Of a DNA stretch of 32,463 nucleotides, positions 1 to 8,262 are shown in pieces. Below the pieces are notes generated by a model. That model was not told where the DNA came from. It saw only the letters and a program-made list of their open reading frames with translations, and ran no database searches. The first letter of the stretch is position 1; each line of letters opens with the position of its first letter. Position numbers and translations under genes: made by a program. The DNA is from a virus. The DNA is taken from IMG/VR virus record IMGVR_UViG_3300006190_000004, positions 1 to 32,463 of that record; one strand, written 5' to 3'.

Positions 1-1164
1 CACTGCGAGTATTGCTCCCGCTATAGCGACTATTCCTAGTGCTGCCATTCCAATTCCCTTAACTCCTACTCTTTTAGTAACTAATGCTAATATAGAAAAA
101 GGTACTGCGAAAATCAATATTGATAATCCTGCTTTAAGAGCCCAATCTAAATCAGGTGCTCTGAAAGATTTAACTTTTTCTAACAATTGAAATGCGAATG
201 CGATACCTACAACACCTGCCGCCATTATTGGCATTGCAATAGATGCAAATATCATTTCTTTTAAAGATAGTCCTCTGACTGCTCTTGTTATCTTTTTAAA
301 TGAGAATGAAAATATGAATAATAGAATACCTGTTTTTAGGATCCACTTTAATGGTGGTAACGCTGAAAACTTATCAGGCATTAATTTATTAAATACAGTA
401 GCTACTAATGCAATTCCTGCTGCGATAGCAACCATAGCTGCGGTTCCTGCTGCTAGCTTTAGTAAGCCTTTAGCATTCATTGTTATATTAGCCTTCGCTA
501 ATCCTCTAATAATAGCACCGAATGCAAACCCTAATGGGATAAACATGATTCCTATTAGAATAGCACTAGCAGCTTGTGACATCGATATTGGTCGCACTAA
601 GCTTAATAGAAAAGAAGATCCCATAATACCCGCTGCCATTCCAATCATTGCTAATGAAACATTTCCGGCCAGTTTCATAGGATTTCTCATTGTTAATCCT
701 TTTGATTTTCCTATTAATCTTGTTAAAAGTCCTCCACCGTTTAATGATTCCGCTATGTCACTAAATATAGGTGCTATAACTACAAATAATCCACCAATTG
801 CTAATGATGTAATAAGTTGATCATCACTAATAGGCCTAACAAACTGTAATAAACCAGAAGCTGCAACTATAGCTCCCGCCATCGCAACAACTGCGAAAGC
901 ACCTGAGGCAGTTGCAAACATACTTGGCATTTTTAACTTAGTGCTTCCTTCGTTTGAATTGGCATTAGAAGTCGCCTTGATCTGCTCTTTTAATAAACCT
1001 TTAATATCTGTAAGTAATCCTGTATGTATTTTAAGTTCCTTAGAAGTTGTGGTAGACACCTTAACTAAATCAACAGTAAGTACTGAGTTAATTTCGCTAA
1101 TTTGTTTATTTTGTTCTTCTATTAAATTGGCTAACCGTTGTAATGGTGCTAATAGTATTTTCAT
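1..1164 (-). CDS. Tape-measure-like protein, N-terminal part (runs off left edge)
   Basis: The minus-strand frame is open without a stop from ATG at 1164-1162 to base 1, giving 388 codons of a longer protein. The N-terminus (residues 1-65) is helical and coiled-coil-like, as in many tape-measure proteins. It is followed by Ala/Gly/Ile-rich hydrophobic helices in loosely repeating 70-80-residue modules: VRPIS occurs at 109-113 and 190-194, and related turns lie near 262 and 334. A tape-measure protein sets tail length and is threaded inside the tail tube. The main support is position: it directly follows gp18, gp19 and a gp26/gp51-family chaperone-like gene with a frameshift-like extension. 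A terminator (1212-1240) and a late-type promoter (1201-1210) precede it, so it probably starts its own transcription unit. A phage membrane protein is the alternative, because the hydrophobicity is higher than expected for T4 gp29. Confidence 0.6.
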   Translation of the reverse strand, partial: MKILLAPLQRLANLIEEQNKQISEINSVLTVDLVKVSTTTSKELKIHTGLLTDIKGLLKEQIKATSNANSNEGSTKLKMPSMFATASGAFAVVAMAGAIVAASGLLQFVRPISDDQLITSLAIGGLFVVIAPIFSDIAESLNGGGLLTRLIGKSKGLTMRNPMKLAGNVSLAMIGMAAGIMGSSFLLSLVRPISMSQAASAILIGIMFIPLGFAFGAIIRGLAKANITMNAKGLLKLAAGTAAMVAIAAGIALVATVFNKLMPDKFSALPPLKWILKTGILLFIFSFSFKKITRAVRGLSLKEMIFASIAMPIMAAGVVGIAFAFQLLEKVKSFRAPDLDWALKAGLSILIFAVPFSILALVTKRVGVKGIGMAALGIVAIAGAILAV

Positions 1165-1200
1165 GAATCAGTAGTGATGTTTTATCTTGTGTCTTACCTA

Positions 1201-1210
1201 CTATATATTA
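1201..1210 (-). promoter_or_regulatory. Candidate late promoter for the tape-measure-like gene
   Basis: The minus strand reads TAATATATAG, ending 37 nt before the ATG at 1164. It resembles the GAATATATA/GATATATAA motif found upstream of other structural genes here. It lies immediately after the U-tract of the terminator at 1212-1240, so a promoter is needed at this point to express the downstream gene. Confidence 0.4.
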
Positions 1211-1211
1211 C

Positions 1212-1240
1212 AAAAATAACGGGAACAATTCCCGCTATTT
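1212..1240 (-). terminator. Rho-independent terminator before the tape-measure-like gene
   Basis: An inverted repeat with a stem of about 11-12 bp (AATARCGGGAA-type arms, one G-U pair) and a three-base loop is followed on the minus strand by a T-rich run. It lies just after the stop of the 1254-1502 gene. It would end transcription of the gp26-like/chaperone unit. Confidence 0.75.
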
Positions 1241-1253
1241 CTATTTGTTTAAA

Positions 1254-1502
1254 TTAAAGTTTTGGCATTTTCATGTTTGGCATTTTCATGTCTGGGATTT
1301 TCATACCAGATGGATTTGCCGATTGCTGATCTTGCCCTCCTTGATTTGCTTCGTTTTCTTTTTTCATAAATTCTAGTAAATCTTTAACTAAGTAATGGAA
1401 TTCATAATATTCTAATGCTTCCAATTCGCTAGGTTGGATATGTAGATGTTTATAAATATAAAACTTTGTTTTAAAGAAGTTCTCCAGAGATATCTTGAAC
1501 AA
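1254..1502 (-). CDS. Small tail-assembly chaperone-like ORF, possibly a frameshift extension of the gp26-like gene
   Basis: The frame is open from an ATG at 1571, but that would overlap the upstream gene by about 100 nt. The nearest alternative is a TTG at 1502. The conserved-looking part begins around 1472 (KTKFYIYKHL, then a PSELEALEYYEFHYL segment), an arrangement seen in phage tail-chaperone C-terminal domains. The protein ends in a Gln/Asn-rich stretch and short MKMP-type repeats. The upstream gene stops at 1471-1473 in the context CTT CTT TAA AAC, where a +1 slip of CTT to TTT would enter this frame directly. The product may therefore be an extension of the upstream protein and not a separate one. 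Its position just upstream of the tape-measure-like gene matches the G/GT chaperone arrangement of other phages. Function is inferred from context. Confidence 0.45.
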   Translation of the reverse strand: MFKISLENFFKTKFYIYKHLHIQPSELEALEYYEFHYLVKDLLEFMKKENEANQGGQDQQSANPSGMKIPDMKMPNMKMPKL

Positions 1503-2415
1503 TAAAAAGAGATTTGATGCCGTCGCGAAACCCAATTGGGACGTCCTCCCAGTCATCCCCAATCTGAACACTCATTTCTGGTTTAATACCAACTTTCATT
1601 TGTTCTGATAATTTATAAATTAAACTGTATTTCTTATTAGACCAGCTATTCATTTCCATTTCAAACTTAAAAATATCTTTATCAGTAAATCCTCTCCATT
1701 CAGATACCATGTATGGCATTACTTGAAGAACTGACTGATCTATTTTTAAACCTTTTTCTTGACGATCTTTAATGTAAGCTGTCATTTTTTGCATAACACC
1801 AATAGTAGGAGGTGCCACTTTTAATATTCCAAAAGATTTTGTTTCTATTAAGAAAGTTCTAGCAGTATCATCATAATATTTATCTAGAGTTTCAGGTATT
1901 GCAAAATACTTGAAAGTTTCTTTTTTAATTTCAACAGTTTGTTTTTCTCCGTTTTTATCTGTATGGTCTACACTTAAGTTTGACTCAGGTTCTGGGAACG
2001 TTAAGTCTCTAATAGAAAGAATTAAAAAGAATCTATCTTCTTCTAATAGATCTTTATAAGACATTCTTGTTTTATCACTAGTAACTCTTGTACATGCTTC
2101 TACTATATTATTTAACTTCTCATCAACATCTAAAATATTCTGTTCATCTATTGTTGAAAAATGTCTAATCTCAGCTACTTTTGCTGATCTAATATGTACT
2201 TGTGTTCCTTTGGGGTAAAACATACCCGCAGATGGTAAAGCGTTTACAGCAAGAGAATGATATCCTAATAATGTATCAGCATCCTGTGCTTTTTGTGTTC
2301 CGTACTTTTCCATGTTAACTGACCCTAAATCAGCAGGCTTCGGGTTTTCCTGGTTCTCAACGATGTTTTTGTAAGCATCGTCTAAATTTGCATCGTCTTT
2401 TTTGTTGGTGCTCAT
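1471..2415 (-). CDS. gp26: gp26/gp51-family baseplate hub or tail assembly protein
   Basis: This 314-residue protein has a low-complexity N-terminal tail (about 1-55). A domain then begins around LPSAGMFYPKG and continues through HIRSAKVAEIRHFS, resembling the start of the T4 baseplate hub assembly proteins gp26 and gp51 (IAIRPYTVKEEKLL in T4 gp26). These act during baseplate hub and tape-measure assembly. The neighbours fit: gp18, gp19 and a 71-aa protein lie upstream, and a chaperone-like frame and the tape-measure-like gene lie downstream. The gene starts three bases after the stop of the 71-aa gene. Its end overlaps the next frame at a CTT CTT TAA sequence that could allow a +1 shift. Family membership rests on remembered motif similarity and is not certain. 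It could instead be the G-type tail chaperone of this lineage. Confidence 0.55.
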   Translation of the reverse strand: MSTNKKDDANLDDAYKNIVENQENPKPADLGSVNMEKYGTQKAQDADTLLGYHSLAVNALPSAGMFYPKGTQVHIRSAKVAEIRHFSTIDEQNILDVDEKLNNIVEACTRVTSDKTRMSYKDLLEEDRFFLILSIRDLTFPEPESNLSVDHTDKNGEKQTVEIKKETFKYFAIPETLDKYYDDTARTFLIETKSFGILKVAPPTIGVMQKMTAYIKDRQEKGLKIDQSVLQVMPYMVSEWRGFTDKDIFKFEMEMNSWSNKKYSLIYKLSEQMKVGIKPEMSVQIGDDWEDVPIGFRDGIKSLFIVQDISGELL

Positions 2416-2418
2416 TTG

Positions 2419-2634
2419 TTACTTCTTTTTAAGTTTCTTAATATTATCTTTATTCCATTCTAATATTGAATCGGCCTTCAATTCAATTTCCTTGCGGATT
2501 ATATCTCGTATGAACGCTGAGATGGATACTGGTCTTTCTCCTCCTTCAATTGCTTCATTTAAGATAATCCTGTTTATTGATGTCACTTCTGTTTCAGACA
2601 GAAGAACTTGTAATTTCTTAGTCAGTTTATCCAT
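2419..2634 (-). CDS. Small protein with ribbon-helix-helix-like C-terminal half
   Basis: This 71-residue, Lys/Ile-rich protein is not recognised as a known T4 gene product. The stretch RPVSISAFIRDIIRKEIE has the strand-then-helix pattern of ribbon-helix-helix DNA-binding proteins. The C-terminus is a lysine-rich helix. It sits between the tail tube gene terminator and the gp26-like gene, only three bases from the latter's ATG, so the two are probably co-transcribed. It could be a small regulator or an assembly factor; the sequence does not decide. Confidence 0.6.
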   Translation of the reverse strand: MDKLTKKLQVLLSETEVTSINRIILNEAIEGGERPVSISAFIRDIIRKEIELKADSILEWNKDNIKKLKKK

Positions 2635-2671
2635 GTTATTATTATATCAACATATTATGTTTTTGTTTCAT

Positions 2672-2703
2672 AAAAATAGGGGAAACGTTGATGGATCCCC
2701 TAT
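2672..2703 (-). terminator. Rho-independent terminator after the tail tube gene
   Basis: The inverted repeat ATAGGGGA/TCCCCTAT (8 bp, 12-base loop) is followed on the minus strand by TTTTT. It lies 13 bases past the gp19 stop codon and would end the gp18-gp19 transcript. Confidence 0.75.
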
Positions 2704-2715
2704 GTAAAAATAAGA

Positions 2716-3270
2716 TTAAGCTAGAACCTCTTTAAAAGTATCACATCTCCATGTTACTTCAAGTGCTTGTGCTTCTGTAGTTTCGTAATTTAATTCAGTA
2801 GTGAAAGGTAATCCTGAAGTAATGAAACAGTCTTCTAAAGTTACTGTTCTATATATGTCTCCAGCTCTATTGAATTGAACTACAACGATAGTACCTACAT
2901 AATCTTTTTTAAGACCCATTTGGCCAGTCTGAGGATCGTATTGGTTATTATACCATTGTCTCATTGATTTATAAAGATATGCTTGATTAGCATCGTTTAA
3001 GTTTAATGTAAAGTTTATTCCAACGTCTACAGTTGTTTGATCAGGCATTCCTGCGAACGAACGTGTTGAGAATTTATATTTTTGCTCAACAGCTGCAACT
3101 TCTTTGTATAATTCTAAACCTGTTATTGAGGTAACATGTTGAATCATCAGTGGAGCATCTGCTACGCCAGCTGGAGGTAAAACTGTTACTTCAAATAAGT
3201 TCGCTTGAACTGGTTCGAATTGTCTACCGCTTCTGCTTGTTTGATCTTGTGAATAGTGTGGTAAAGCCAT
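2716..3270 (-). CDS. gp19: Tail tube protein (gp19-like)
   Basis: This 184-residue protein (T4 gp19 is 163) immediately follows the tail sheath gene. It has the T4-type tube protein layout: an N-terminal loop, an early FEVTVLPPAG strand, a GLELYKEVAAVEQKYKF region, a central FTLNLNDANQAYLYKSMRQW segment, and a C-terminal strand ending TWRCDTF. Hexamers of this protein stack to form the inner tail tube through which DNA passes. A late-type promoter motif lies 23 nt upstream and a strong terminator lies 13 nt downstream, as expected for an abundant structural protein. The order terminase-sheath-tube is that of T4. Identification rests on these segments and position. Confidence 0.9.
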   Translation of the reverse strand: MALPHYSQDQTSRSGRQFEPVQANLFEVTVLPPAGVADAPLMIQHVTSITGLELYKEVAAVEQKYKFSTRSFAGMPDQTTVDVGINFTLNLNDANQAYLYKSMRQWYNNQYDPQTGQMGLKKDYVGTIVVVQFNRAGDIYRTVTLEDCFITSGLPFTTELNYETTEAQALEVTWRCDTFKEVLA

Positions 3271-3292
3271 TTTTTATATTGTTTTTGTTTTT

Positions 3293-3301
3293 TTATATAT
3301 C
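3293..3301 (-). promoter_or_regulatory. Candidate late promoter for gp19
   Basis: The minus strand reads GATATATAA, ending 23 nt before the gp19 ATG. The same nine bases occur upstream of gp18, the 250-aa gene and the protease-scaffold gene. Confidence 0.55.
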
Positions 3302-3304
3302 TGA

Positions 3305-5674
3305 TTAACTAAAGTTCCCTGTTGAAATTTCACCAGTATTTAAAACTGTAGTTCTGTGTACGACTATTTCTAATCCTTTAACAGGTTCAACATAAGTATC
3401 TATAATACCAAAGTTATTATCAATTACGTCATCAGTGTTGTTTGTTTGATCCATGATGTTTTTGAATTCGAAAACTCCACCGTCTGCTTTTACTGATTCC
3501 ATAAACGAATCTGCTAAAGTTTTGATTTCTAATCTAGTCTGAACATTGTTGAATTCAAATACATATCCTTTAAGAATATTAGCAATACCTTCTTGTATGA
3601 AAATTAAAGCTTCTCTAACATGTGCTGAAGAAAGCGATGATTTAACAGATTGTTGTGCCGTTTTGTTTCCTAAAATAGTAAGACCTACTCCTCTTTGAAA
3701 TACAATTGGATTGATTCCGAAAGGCTCTAATACATCTCTATCATTTTTATCAAAAGCATATTCTACTCCTTTTAATCCTGATCCTCCTACAACTCCTCTT
3801 CTTGGACCTGCAACGATCGACCATGGTTGAGCGCTTGTATATTTATCTAAAAAGTTATTTGATACATTAGCTGCTGGTGGAACTATTAAGTCTTTACCTC
3901 CGTCTGATACTAATAAACCAGGTCCGTAGTAGAATGCATAATTTGCTCCTTCTAAAATACTTGGTAAAGAATATGTCTTAGTTGGATTTTTATCTAAATT
4001 TCCTCCTTGTGCGATATACTCTACTTTAAACTCTCCGTTTGCGTTTGTAAATGAAGGGTTTGTTGATTTTTTAAAATCTGCAACAGTTGGTGCATTTAAG
4101 ATAGCAGAAGCGTTTTGTCTTGCTTGCGCTAAATCTGATAACTGGTGCTTATTTTGTAGCTCTCCATCGTTTGATGTAAATGTATCTACAACATATCTAA
4201 AGTCAATTAAGTCTTTATCAATTAATCCAGCGTATAATCCTGTTCCTCCTTTTAATGCGTCTAGAGCAGAACTTATTGTCTGATCTTCTAAAGTAGCTCC
4301 TGGTAATGCAAATGGTGCATAGTGCGATGTAGCTTCTTCCCATGATTTAAAGAATTTATCTGAGAATGTTAATTCTACTGCAACATCACAATATACGTTG
4401 TATACTGATCCTGCTTTAGATACTCTCTTTACTTTTGCTAATCTATCAGTAACTGCTGATTTAACATAGTCTCCTGCTGATATAGCGAAAGTTGCTGGTG
4501 TATTTGCAGCTGTTGCGAAATCAACTGAAAATTGAGAACCATTACTTGCGTATACTCCTGTTGTTTTACCTTCTTCAGTTACTGCATCTCCGTTACCGTC
4601 TAATACTGGATCTCCGTTACCATCTACTGTTGGTACTTGGTGAGATACTCCTTCTAAAGTTTCTGCAACTTCTCTATCACCTGCATTTATTTTATAAGAT
4701 AGTAACTGAGTGTTTGGTGTAGAAGCTTTATGTCCTACTAAATCTATTTCAGTTCCATTTTCGTTGATTACTGCGTCTTCATCAATTGCACAGAATAAAC
4801 CTGTCTTTCTTGCTTCAGAGTTTACCATTGTTTCAACATATAGGTTTCTTCCTTCTAAATCTTTAAATCCTGGGATTAAAGATCCTGTGTATTGTGCTTC
4901 TAAAGTAACTTGTCTTAAGTTAGCAAATTCTGCTAATTTAGATTTGTCTAATCCGTCTGCGTTAAAGTAAGCTCCATATACTGGATCAGCTGATACATCA
5001 GAGAAGTTTCCTTTAAATACGAAAACATCTACCATGAAATCTGATATGTAATCGAAATCATTCATGAATTCAGGTACATTACCTTCACCATACCAATCTC
5101 TTGCATTAATATCAAAAGCTTTTACATCTGCTGCTTTTCTAATAAAAACTGTTACAGCTTGTTGCTTGATATTTACAAAGTTAATTGCGTTTGATTTAGC
5201 TACTCCTTCGTTTGCTAAGTCAGCAAGTACTTTTGAATCAGAAGGTACCATAAACTTATCATTATCAAAAAAGTTTGTATATTCTGAAACTCCTGAATTT
5301 GATAAAGGATTTAACGGTGCTGATTCTGTTCCTACCTGGTTTCCGTTAGAAACTGGTTTTGCGTAAGCTGATTTAGATGCTGATGTAAACTTATAAAGGT
5401 TTAACGCTAATATAGGTCCTCTTGAAAGAGCTTCTAATGCAGATCTGTGGAAAAACATTCCTTTCTTTTCTAGTTTCTTATCAATTGTTCCGAATACGTT
5501 AGTAAAATCTTCAACACTTGAAATTAAAACTGGTGAATTGTAAGGTCCTTTTCTTGAGTGACCTGTAATTAATCTTAATGTTTCAACGTTTATATTTGCA
5601 GTCTGTGACTTGTCAAATTCTAAACGATATACTCCACTCGATTTAAATTGTAATAAATTTGGACTTAATGCCAT
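3305..5674 (-). CDS. gp18: Contractile tail sheath protein (gp18-like)
   Basis: At 789 residues this is longer than T4 gp18 (659). The N-terminus (MALSPNLLQFKSSGVYRLEF) and the C-terminal half (EPFGINPIVFQRGVGLTILG, then AHVREALIFIQEGI and GDFS-like end strands) carry typical sheath features. The conserved C-terminal part interlocks subunits along the tube, while variable insertions lie on the outer surface. Residues about 345-430 contain an extra strand-rich region with two GNGD repeats (VDGNGDPVLDGNGDA), resembling short acidic calcium-type loops. This part probably decorates the sheath exterior. The gene has a GATATATAA motif 31 nt upstream of its ATG and is followed 34 bases later by gp19. 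Confidence 0.92.
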   Translation of the reverse strand: MALSPNLLQFKSSGVYRLEFDKSQTANINVETLRLITGHSRKGPYNSPVLISSVEDFTNVFGTIDKKLEKKGMFFHRSALEALSRGPILALNLYKFTSASKSAYAKPVSNGNQVGTESAPLNPLSNSGVSEYTNFFDNDKFMVPSDSKVLADLANEGVAKSNAINFVNIKQQAVTVFIRKAADVKAFDINARDWYGEGNVPEFMNDFDYISDFMVDVFVFKGNFSDVSADPVYGAYFNADGLDKSKLAEFANLRQVTLEAQYTGSLIPGFKDLEGRNLYVETMVNSEARKTGLFCAIDEDAVINENGTEIDLVGHKASTPNTQLLSYKINAGDREVAETLEGVSHQVPTVDGNGDPVLDGNGDAVTEEGKTTGVYASNGSQFSVDFATAANTPATFAISAGDYVKSAVTDRLAKVKRVSKAGSVYNVYCDVAVELTFSDKFFKSWEEATSHYAPFALPGATLEDQTISSALDALKGGTGLYAGLIDKDLIDFRYVVDTFTSNDGELQNKHQLSDLAQARQNASAILNAPTVADFKKSTNPSFTNANGEFKVEYIAQGGNLDKNPTKTYSLPSILEGANYAFYYGPGLLVSDGGKDLIVPPAANVSNNFLDKYTSAQPWSIVAGPRRGVVGGSGLKGVEYAFDKNDRDVLEPFGINPIVFQRGVGLTILGNKTAQQSVKSSLSSAHVREALIFIQEGIANILKGYVFEFNNVQTRLEIKTLADSFMESVKADGGVFEFKNIMDQTNNTDDVIDNNFGIIDTYVEPVKGLEIVVHRTTVLNTGEISTGNFS

Positions 5675-5704
5675 AATATTATATTTTTATTTTTTTTTCT
5701 TTTA

Positions 5705-5713
5705 TTATATATC
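5705..5713 (-). promoter_or_regulatory. Candidate late promoter for gp18
   Basis: The minus strand reads GATATATAA, 31 nt before the gp18 ATG, between the terminase stop and the sheath gene. It is an exact copy of the motif upstream of gp19. Confidence 0.55.
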
Positions 5714-5731
5714 ATTGTTATTCTGTGAGTA

Positions 5732-7564
5732 TTACAGTAAATCATAAATATCGAACTGTAAATCTCCTTGTTCTGTGTTATCCTTATATAGTATCTTTTC
5801 CATTAGTTTAACTTTATCATGGTCTATAATATCTAATAGCTCTTCCACGTAGTCTGCGTAATCTGTTGTGCCAAAGAATTCAGTAGCAGTAACGGCGGTC
5901 ATGATAATATCATCGTGCCCCATTTGTGCTCCGTAACTATTATTTCTAAGTACTCCAAATAAACTTGCTTCTTGTACAGTTACTATATCATTAATTTTGA
6001 TTTTGTTTAATTCTATTTGCTTTTTAAAGTTTTGACAGAATACTGATTTGTTATCACTCTTTAATCTAATACCTGGTTTTAAAACCTTTGAATCATGCCT
6101 GTGTTTAAATCTCAATACCATCTCGTCTTCAAAATCGTTACGTCCAGGAAACACTGTACTTAAATACTGTAATAATATACTTCCATAAGTATTGTACTCT
6201 ATAATCAACTTGGTGTTCTCTGAGTTGAATATATCAAGTGCTAGTGTATATAATATCTTTGCAAAGTCCTCAATAGGATGTTCATTACTTCTAAACACTC
6301 CAACTTGATTTAATTTAAAAAAGTCATACATTGCACCAGGACTTATAAAGTTTTCTATATCAATATCTTCCATAGGTTCTACCTCAAACATATTAATTAC
6401 AGAATGGTCTCCTCCGTTTCCTTCAGCGATATCTACAGAAAACATAAAATATTTCTGTGAATTTCCTGCATCTTCTGGATCGAAGTCTGGACTAAATCCT
6501 AAATATCCTTTAGTGTCTATGTGTATATTGTCGAATTCTTCGAAATCATACCATTTAAATATCTGTGCGTTTGATCTGATATTTTTCATAGTACCTGGAC
6601 TTAATAATAAACTAGATGAACTTGTAAATTCATTTCCATACTGTCTATTAAAAGAATCTTCAGATCCTAAATTTCCTAATTCTCTTTTATACCATGCATC
6701 ATCTCTATCAGGGTGCTGCCACCAATCAATTCTTGTTGCCTTATATTCATTGTTTCCTTTCTCTGCATCCGCGTAAATTTCATAAAACTTATTAAATCCA
6801 TTTGGAGTTGAAGTTATATTGATTCTCGATATCTTAGATGCTGATAGCGTTGGATATACATTTTCATAGAATGAATCTACGATAGTAGGGTGTATGTGTG
6901 CAAATTCATCAAGGTATAAATTATGAATAGTAAAACCAATACCAGACTTTGCCGTTGTTGATTGTCCAACTAAACGACATCCGTTATCTGCACGAACATT
7001 CATTACATCATACTTGATAATTCCAGGCTTCATAAAGAAAGGTAAGTTTTCTAAAACTATCTTCGCTTTATCTATAATTTCTTTGGTTGATTCCGATTTG
7101 TTTGCAAGCAATAAAGTTGTTTTATCAAAATTAAAGGTAAGGTACCATGCATTAAATATAGATGCTGTTACAGTTTTACCCATCTGTCTAGAGGCTAACA
7201 CAATATTAAATCTATTATGTTGAAAATCTCTTAGCATTTGCTTTTGATAATCTCTTAACTTAACCTGCTGAACTCCGTTATCTGTCATAACAACAGCATA
7301 CTTTTCTGCAAAGTAAACAATGTCATGAGCACATTTCGCCATTTCTGTAATCTCAGCGTCTGTCCATTCAAATACAATATTACCTCTACGTAAAAACTGC
7401 TTACCTTCATAAAAAGGCATAGATACCGAAGGTCGATATCCTTGATCAAGTGCTAGCATCAACTCGTTGATACTTTTAGTTGACCAGATTAGTTTACCAG
7501 CGTCATCAGCTGACTGTCCCTGAGGGATCCAGCGATTATCGCCTACGTATGAGTCATTTGCCAT
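5732..7564 (-). CDS. gp17: Terminase large subunit (gp17-like)
   Basis: This 610-residue protein matches T4 gp17 (610) in length and layout. The ATPase half has Walker A SRQMGKT (residues 125-131) and Walker B NLYLDE with catalytic Glu220. An STPNG coupling motif lies near 252. The RNase H-fold nuclease half has Asp378 (FSVDIAEG), Glu456 (LIIEYN) and Asp551/552 (GHDDIIM), in the spacing of the T4 catalytic acids. It pumps DNA into the prohead through the portal and cuts the concatemer. It starts two bases after the gp16-like stop, so the two are co-transcribed. All catalytic residues expected for the family are visible. Confidence 0.97.
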   Translation of the reverse strand: MANDSYVGDNRWIPQGQSADDAGKLIWSTKSINELMLALDQGYRPSVSMPFYEGKQFLRRGNIVFEWTDAEITEMAKCAHDIVYFAEKYAVVMTDNGVQQVKLRDYQKQMLRDFQHNRFNIVLASRQMGKTVTASIFNAWYLTFNFDKTTLLLANKSESTKEIIDKAKIVLENLPFFMKPGIIKYDVMNVRADNGCRLVGQSTTAKSGIGFTIHNLYLDEFAHIHPTIVDSFYENVYPTLSASKISRINITSTPNGFNKFYEIYADAEKGNNEYKATRIDWWQHPDRDDAWYKRELGNLGSEDSFNRQYGNEFTSSSSLLLSPGTMKNIRSNAQIFKWYDFEEFDNIHIDTKGYLGFSPDFDPEDAGNSQKYFMFSVDIAEGNGGDHSVINMFEVEPMEDIDIENFISPGAMYDFFKLNQVGVFRSNEHPIEDFAKILYTLALDIFNSENTKLIIEYNTYGSILLQYLSTVFPGRNDFEDEMVLRFKHRHDSKVLKPGIRLKSDNKSVFCQNFKKQIELNKIKINDIVTVQEASLFGVLRNNSYGAQMGHDDIIMTAVTATEFFGTTDYADYVEELLDIIDHDKVKLMEKILYKDNTEQGDLQFDIYDLL

Positions 7565-7566
7565 AT

Positions 7567-8226
7567 TTATTCTTCTGTTATTTCATCAGCGTCTTCAATC
7601 TGATCATCCTGTATTCCGTCTTGAATCATTCTCATTAGATCTTTAGTACCTCTCTGTACTGTTTCGCTTGATTGATGTCCTCCTTTATTTCCGGATGCTT
7701 CGCTAATTTCACGAGTATCGTCTCTTTTCTTGTATAATTCGATATCTCTTGCCATTCTCTTAGCACCTTCTTCAGCTGCCATTAAATACATCGTTTGGGA
7801 TTTGATAATATCTAACATTGACTTTTGTAAAGTTGCTAGAACTTCAAACATTCTTGGAGCGATTTCACCGTCTTCTATTGTTTCTAAAAGAGTTGTAAGA
7901 GCTCTTTCACCTGCTTGTAGTTGATAGATTAAAGAAGACATTGTCATCTCATCTATCTTTTTCTTTGCTACAATATATTCATCCTTCTCTATAATATCCT
8001 CATCTAGATAAAATTTCATTAAACTTGTAATAGTTTTAGAAGCTTTTTTACTAGCGCTTGCTTTAAGTTGAGAATAAGACATTTTAACTGGAAGATCTCT
8101 CTTCGCAGGTAATTCAGGATCTGTTTCTATTACAGATTCTATTGGGTCATTATTTCCTATTAAGTCATCTAGCTCTTTTCTAATATCTTCTGCTTGCGAC
8201 TTAATACTTTTATTTTCTTCTGGCAT
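7567..8226 (-). CDS. gp16: Terminase small subunit (gp16-like)
   Basis: This 219-residue protein is mostly helical, with acidic termini and a long central coiled-coil-type region (about 70-170), as in T4 gp16, which forms a ring that recognises DNA and stimulates gp17. No motif here is diagnostic. The call comes from its place directly before gp17 (two bases between), its size and its helical content. The end is acidic (DDQIEDADEITEE), and that of T4 gp16 contacts partners. A TATAAATA-like element (AATAAATAATC) lies about 20 nt upstream of the ATG. Confidence 0.75.
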   Translation of the reverse strand: MPEENKSIKSQAEDIRKELDDLIGNNDPIESVIETDPELPAKRDLPVKMSYSQLKASASKKASKTITSLMKFYLDEDIIEKDEYIVAKKKIDEMTMSSLIYQLQAGERALTTLLETIEDGEIAPRMFEVLATLQKSMLDIIKSQTMYLMAAEEGAKRMARDIELYKKRDDTREISEASGNKGGHQSSETVQRGTKDLMRMIQDGIQDDQIEDADEITEE

Positions 8227-8245
8227 ATTTCAATATTTTGTTATA

Positions 8246-8257
8246 GATTATTTATTC
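8246..8257 (-). promoter_or_regulatory. Weak candidate late promoter before the terminase genes
   Basis: The minus strand reads GAATAAATAATC, 20 nt before the gp16-like ATG. It is a variant of the GAATATATA motif and also close to the T4 late -10 TATAAATA. Confidence 0.3.
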
Positions 8258-8262
8258 AAATT

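Noticed and set aside
314-1174. Plus-strand open frames at 314-820 and 941-1174
   Set aside because: They are opposite the continuous minus-strand tape-measure-like frame, which has far more normal composition and an A-rich leader; the plus frames are Ile/Asn/Pro/Ala-rich shadows.
2641-2648. GATATAAT upstream of the 71-aa gene as a late promoter
   Set aside because: It ends only seven bases before the ATG, much closer than the 19-37 nt of the other copies.
2402-2707. Plus-strand open frame over the 71-aa gene
   Set aside because: It covers a minus-strand gene and a terminator, and its product is a low-complexity Leu/Ser/Phe-rich sequence typical of an antisense shadow.
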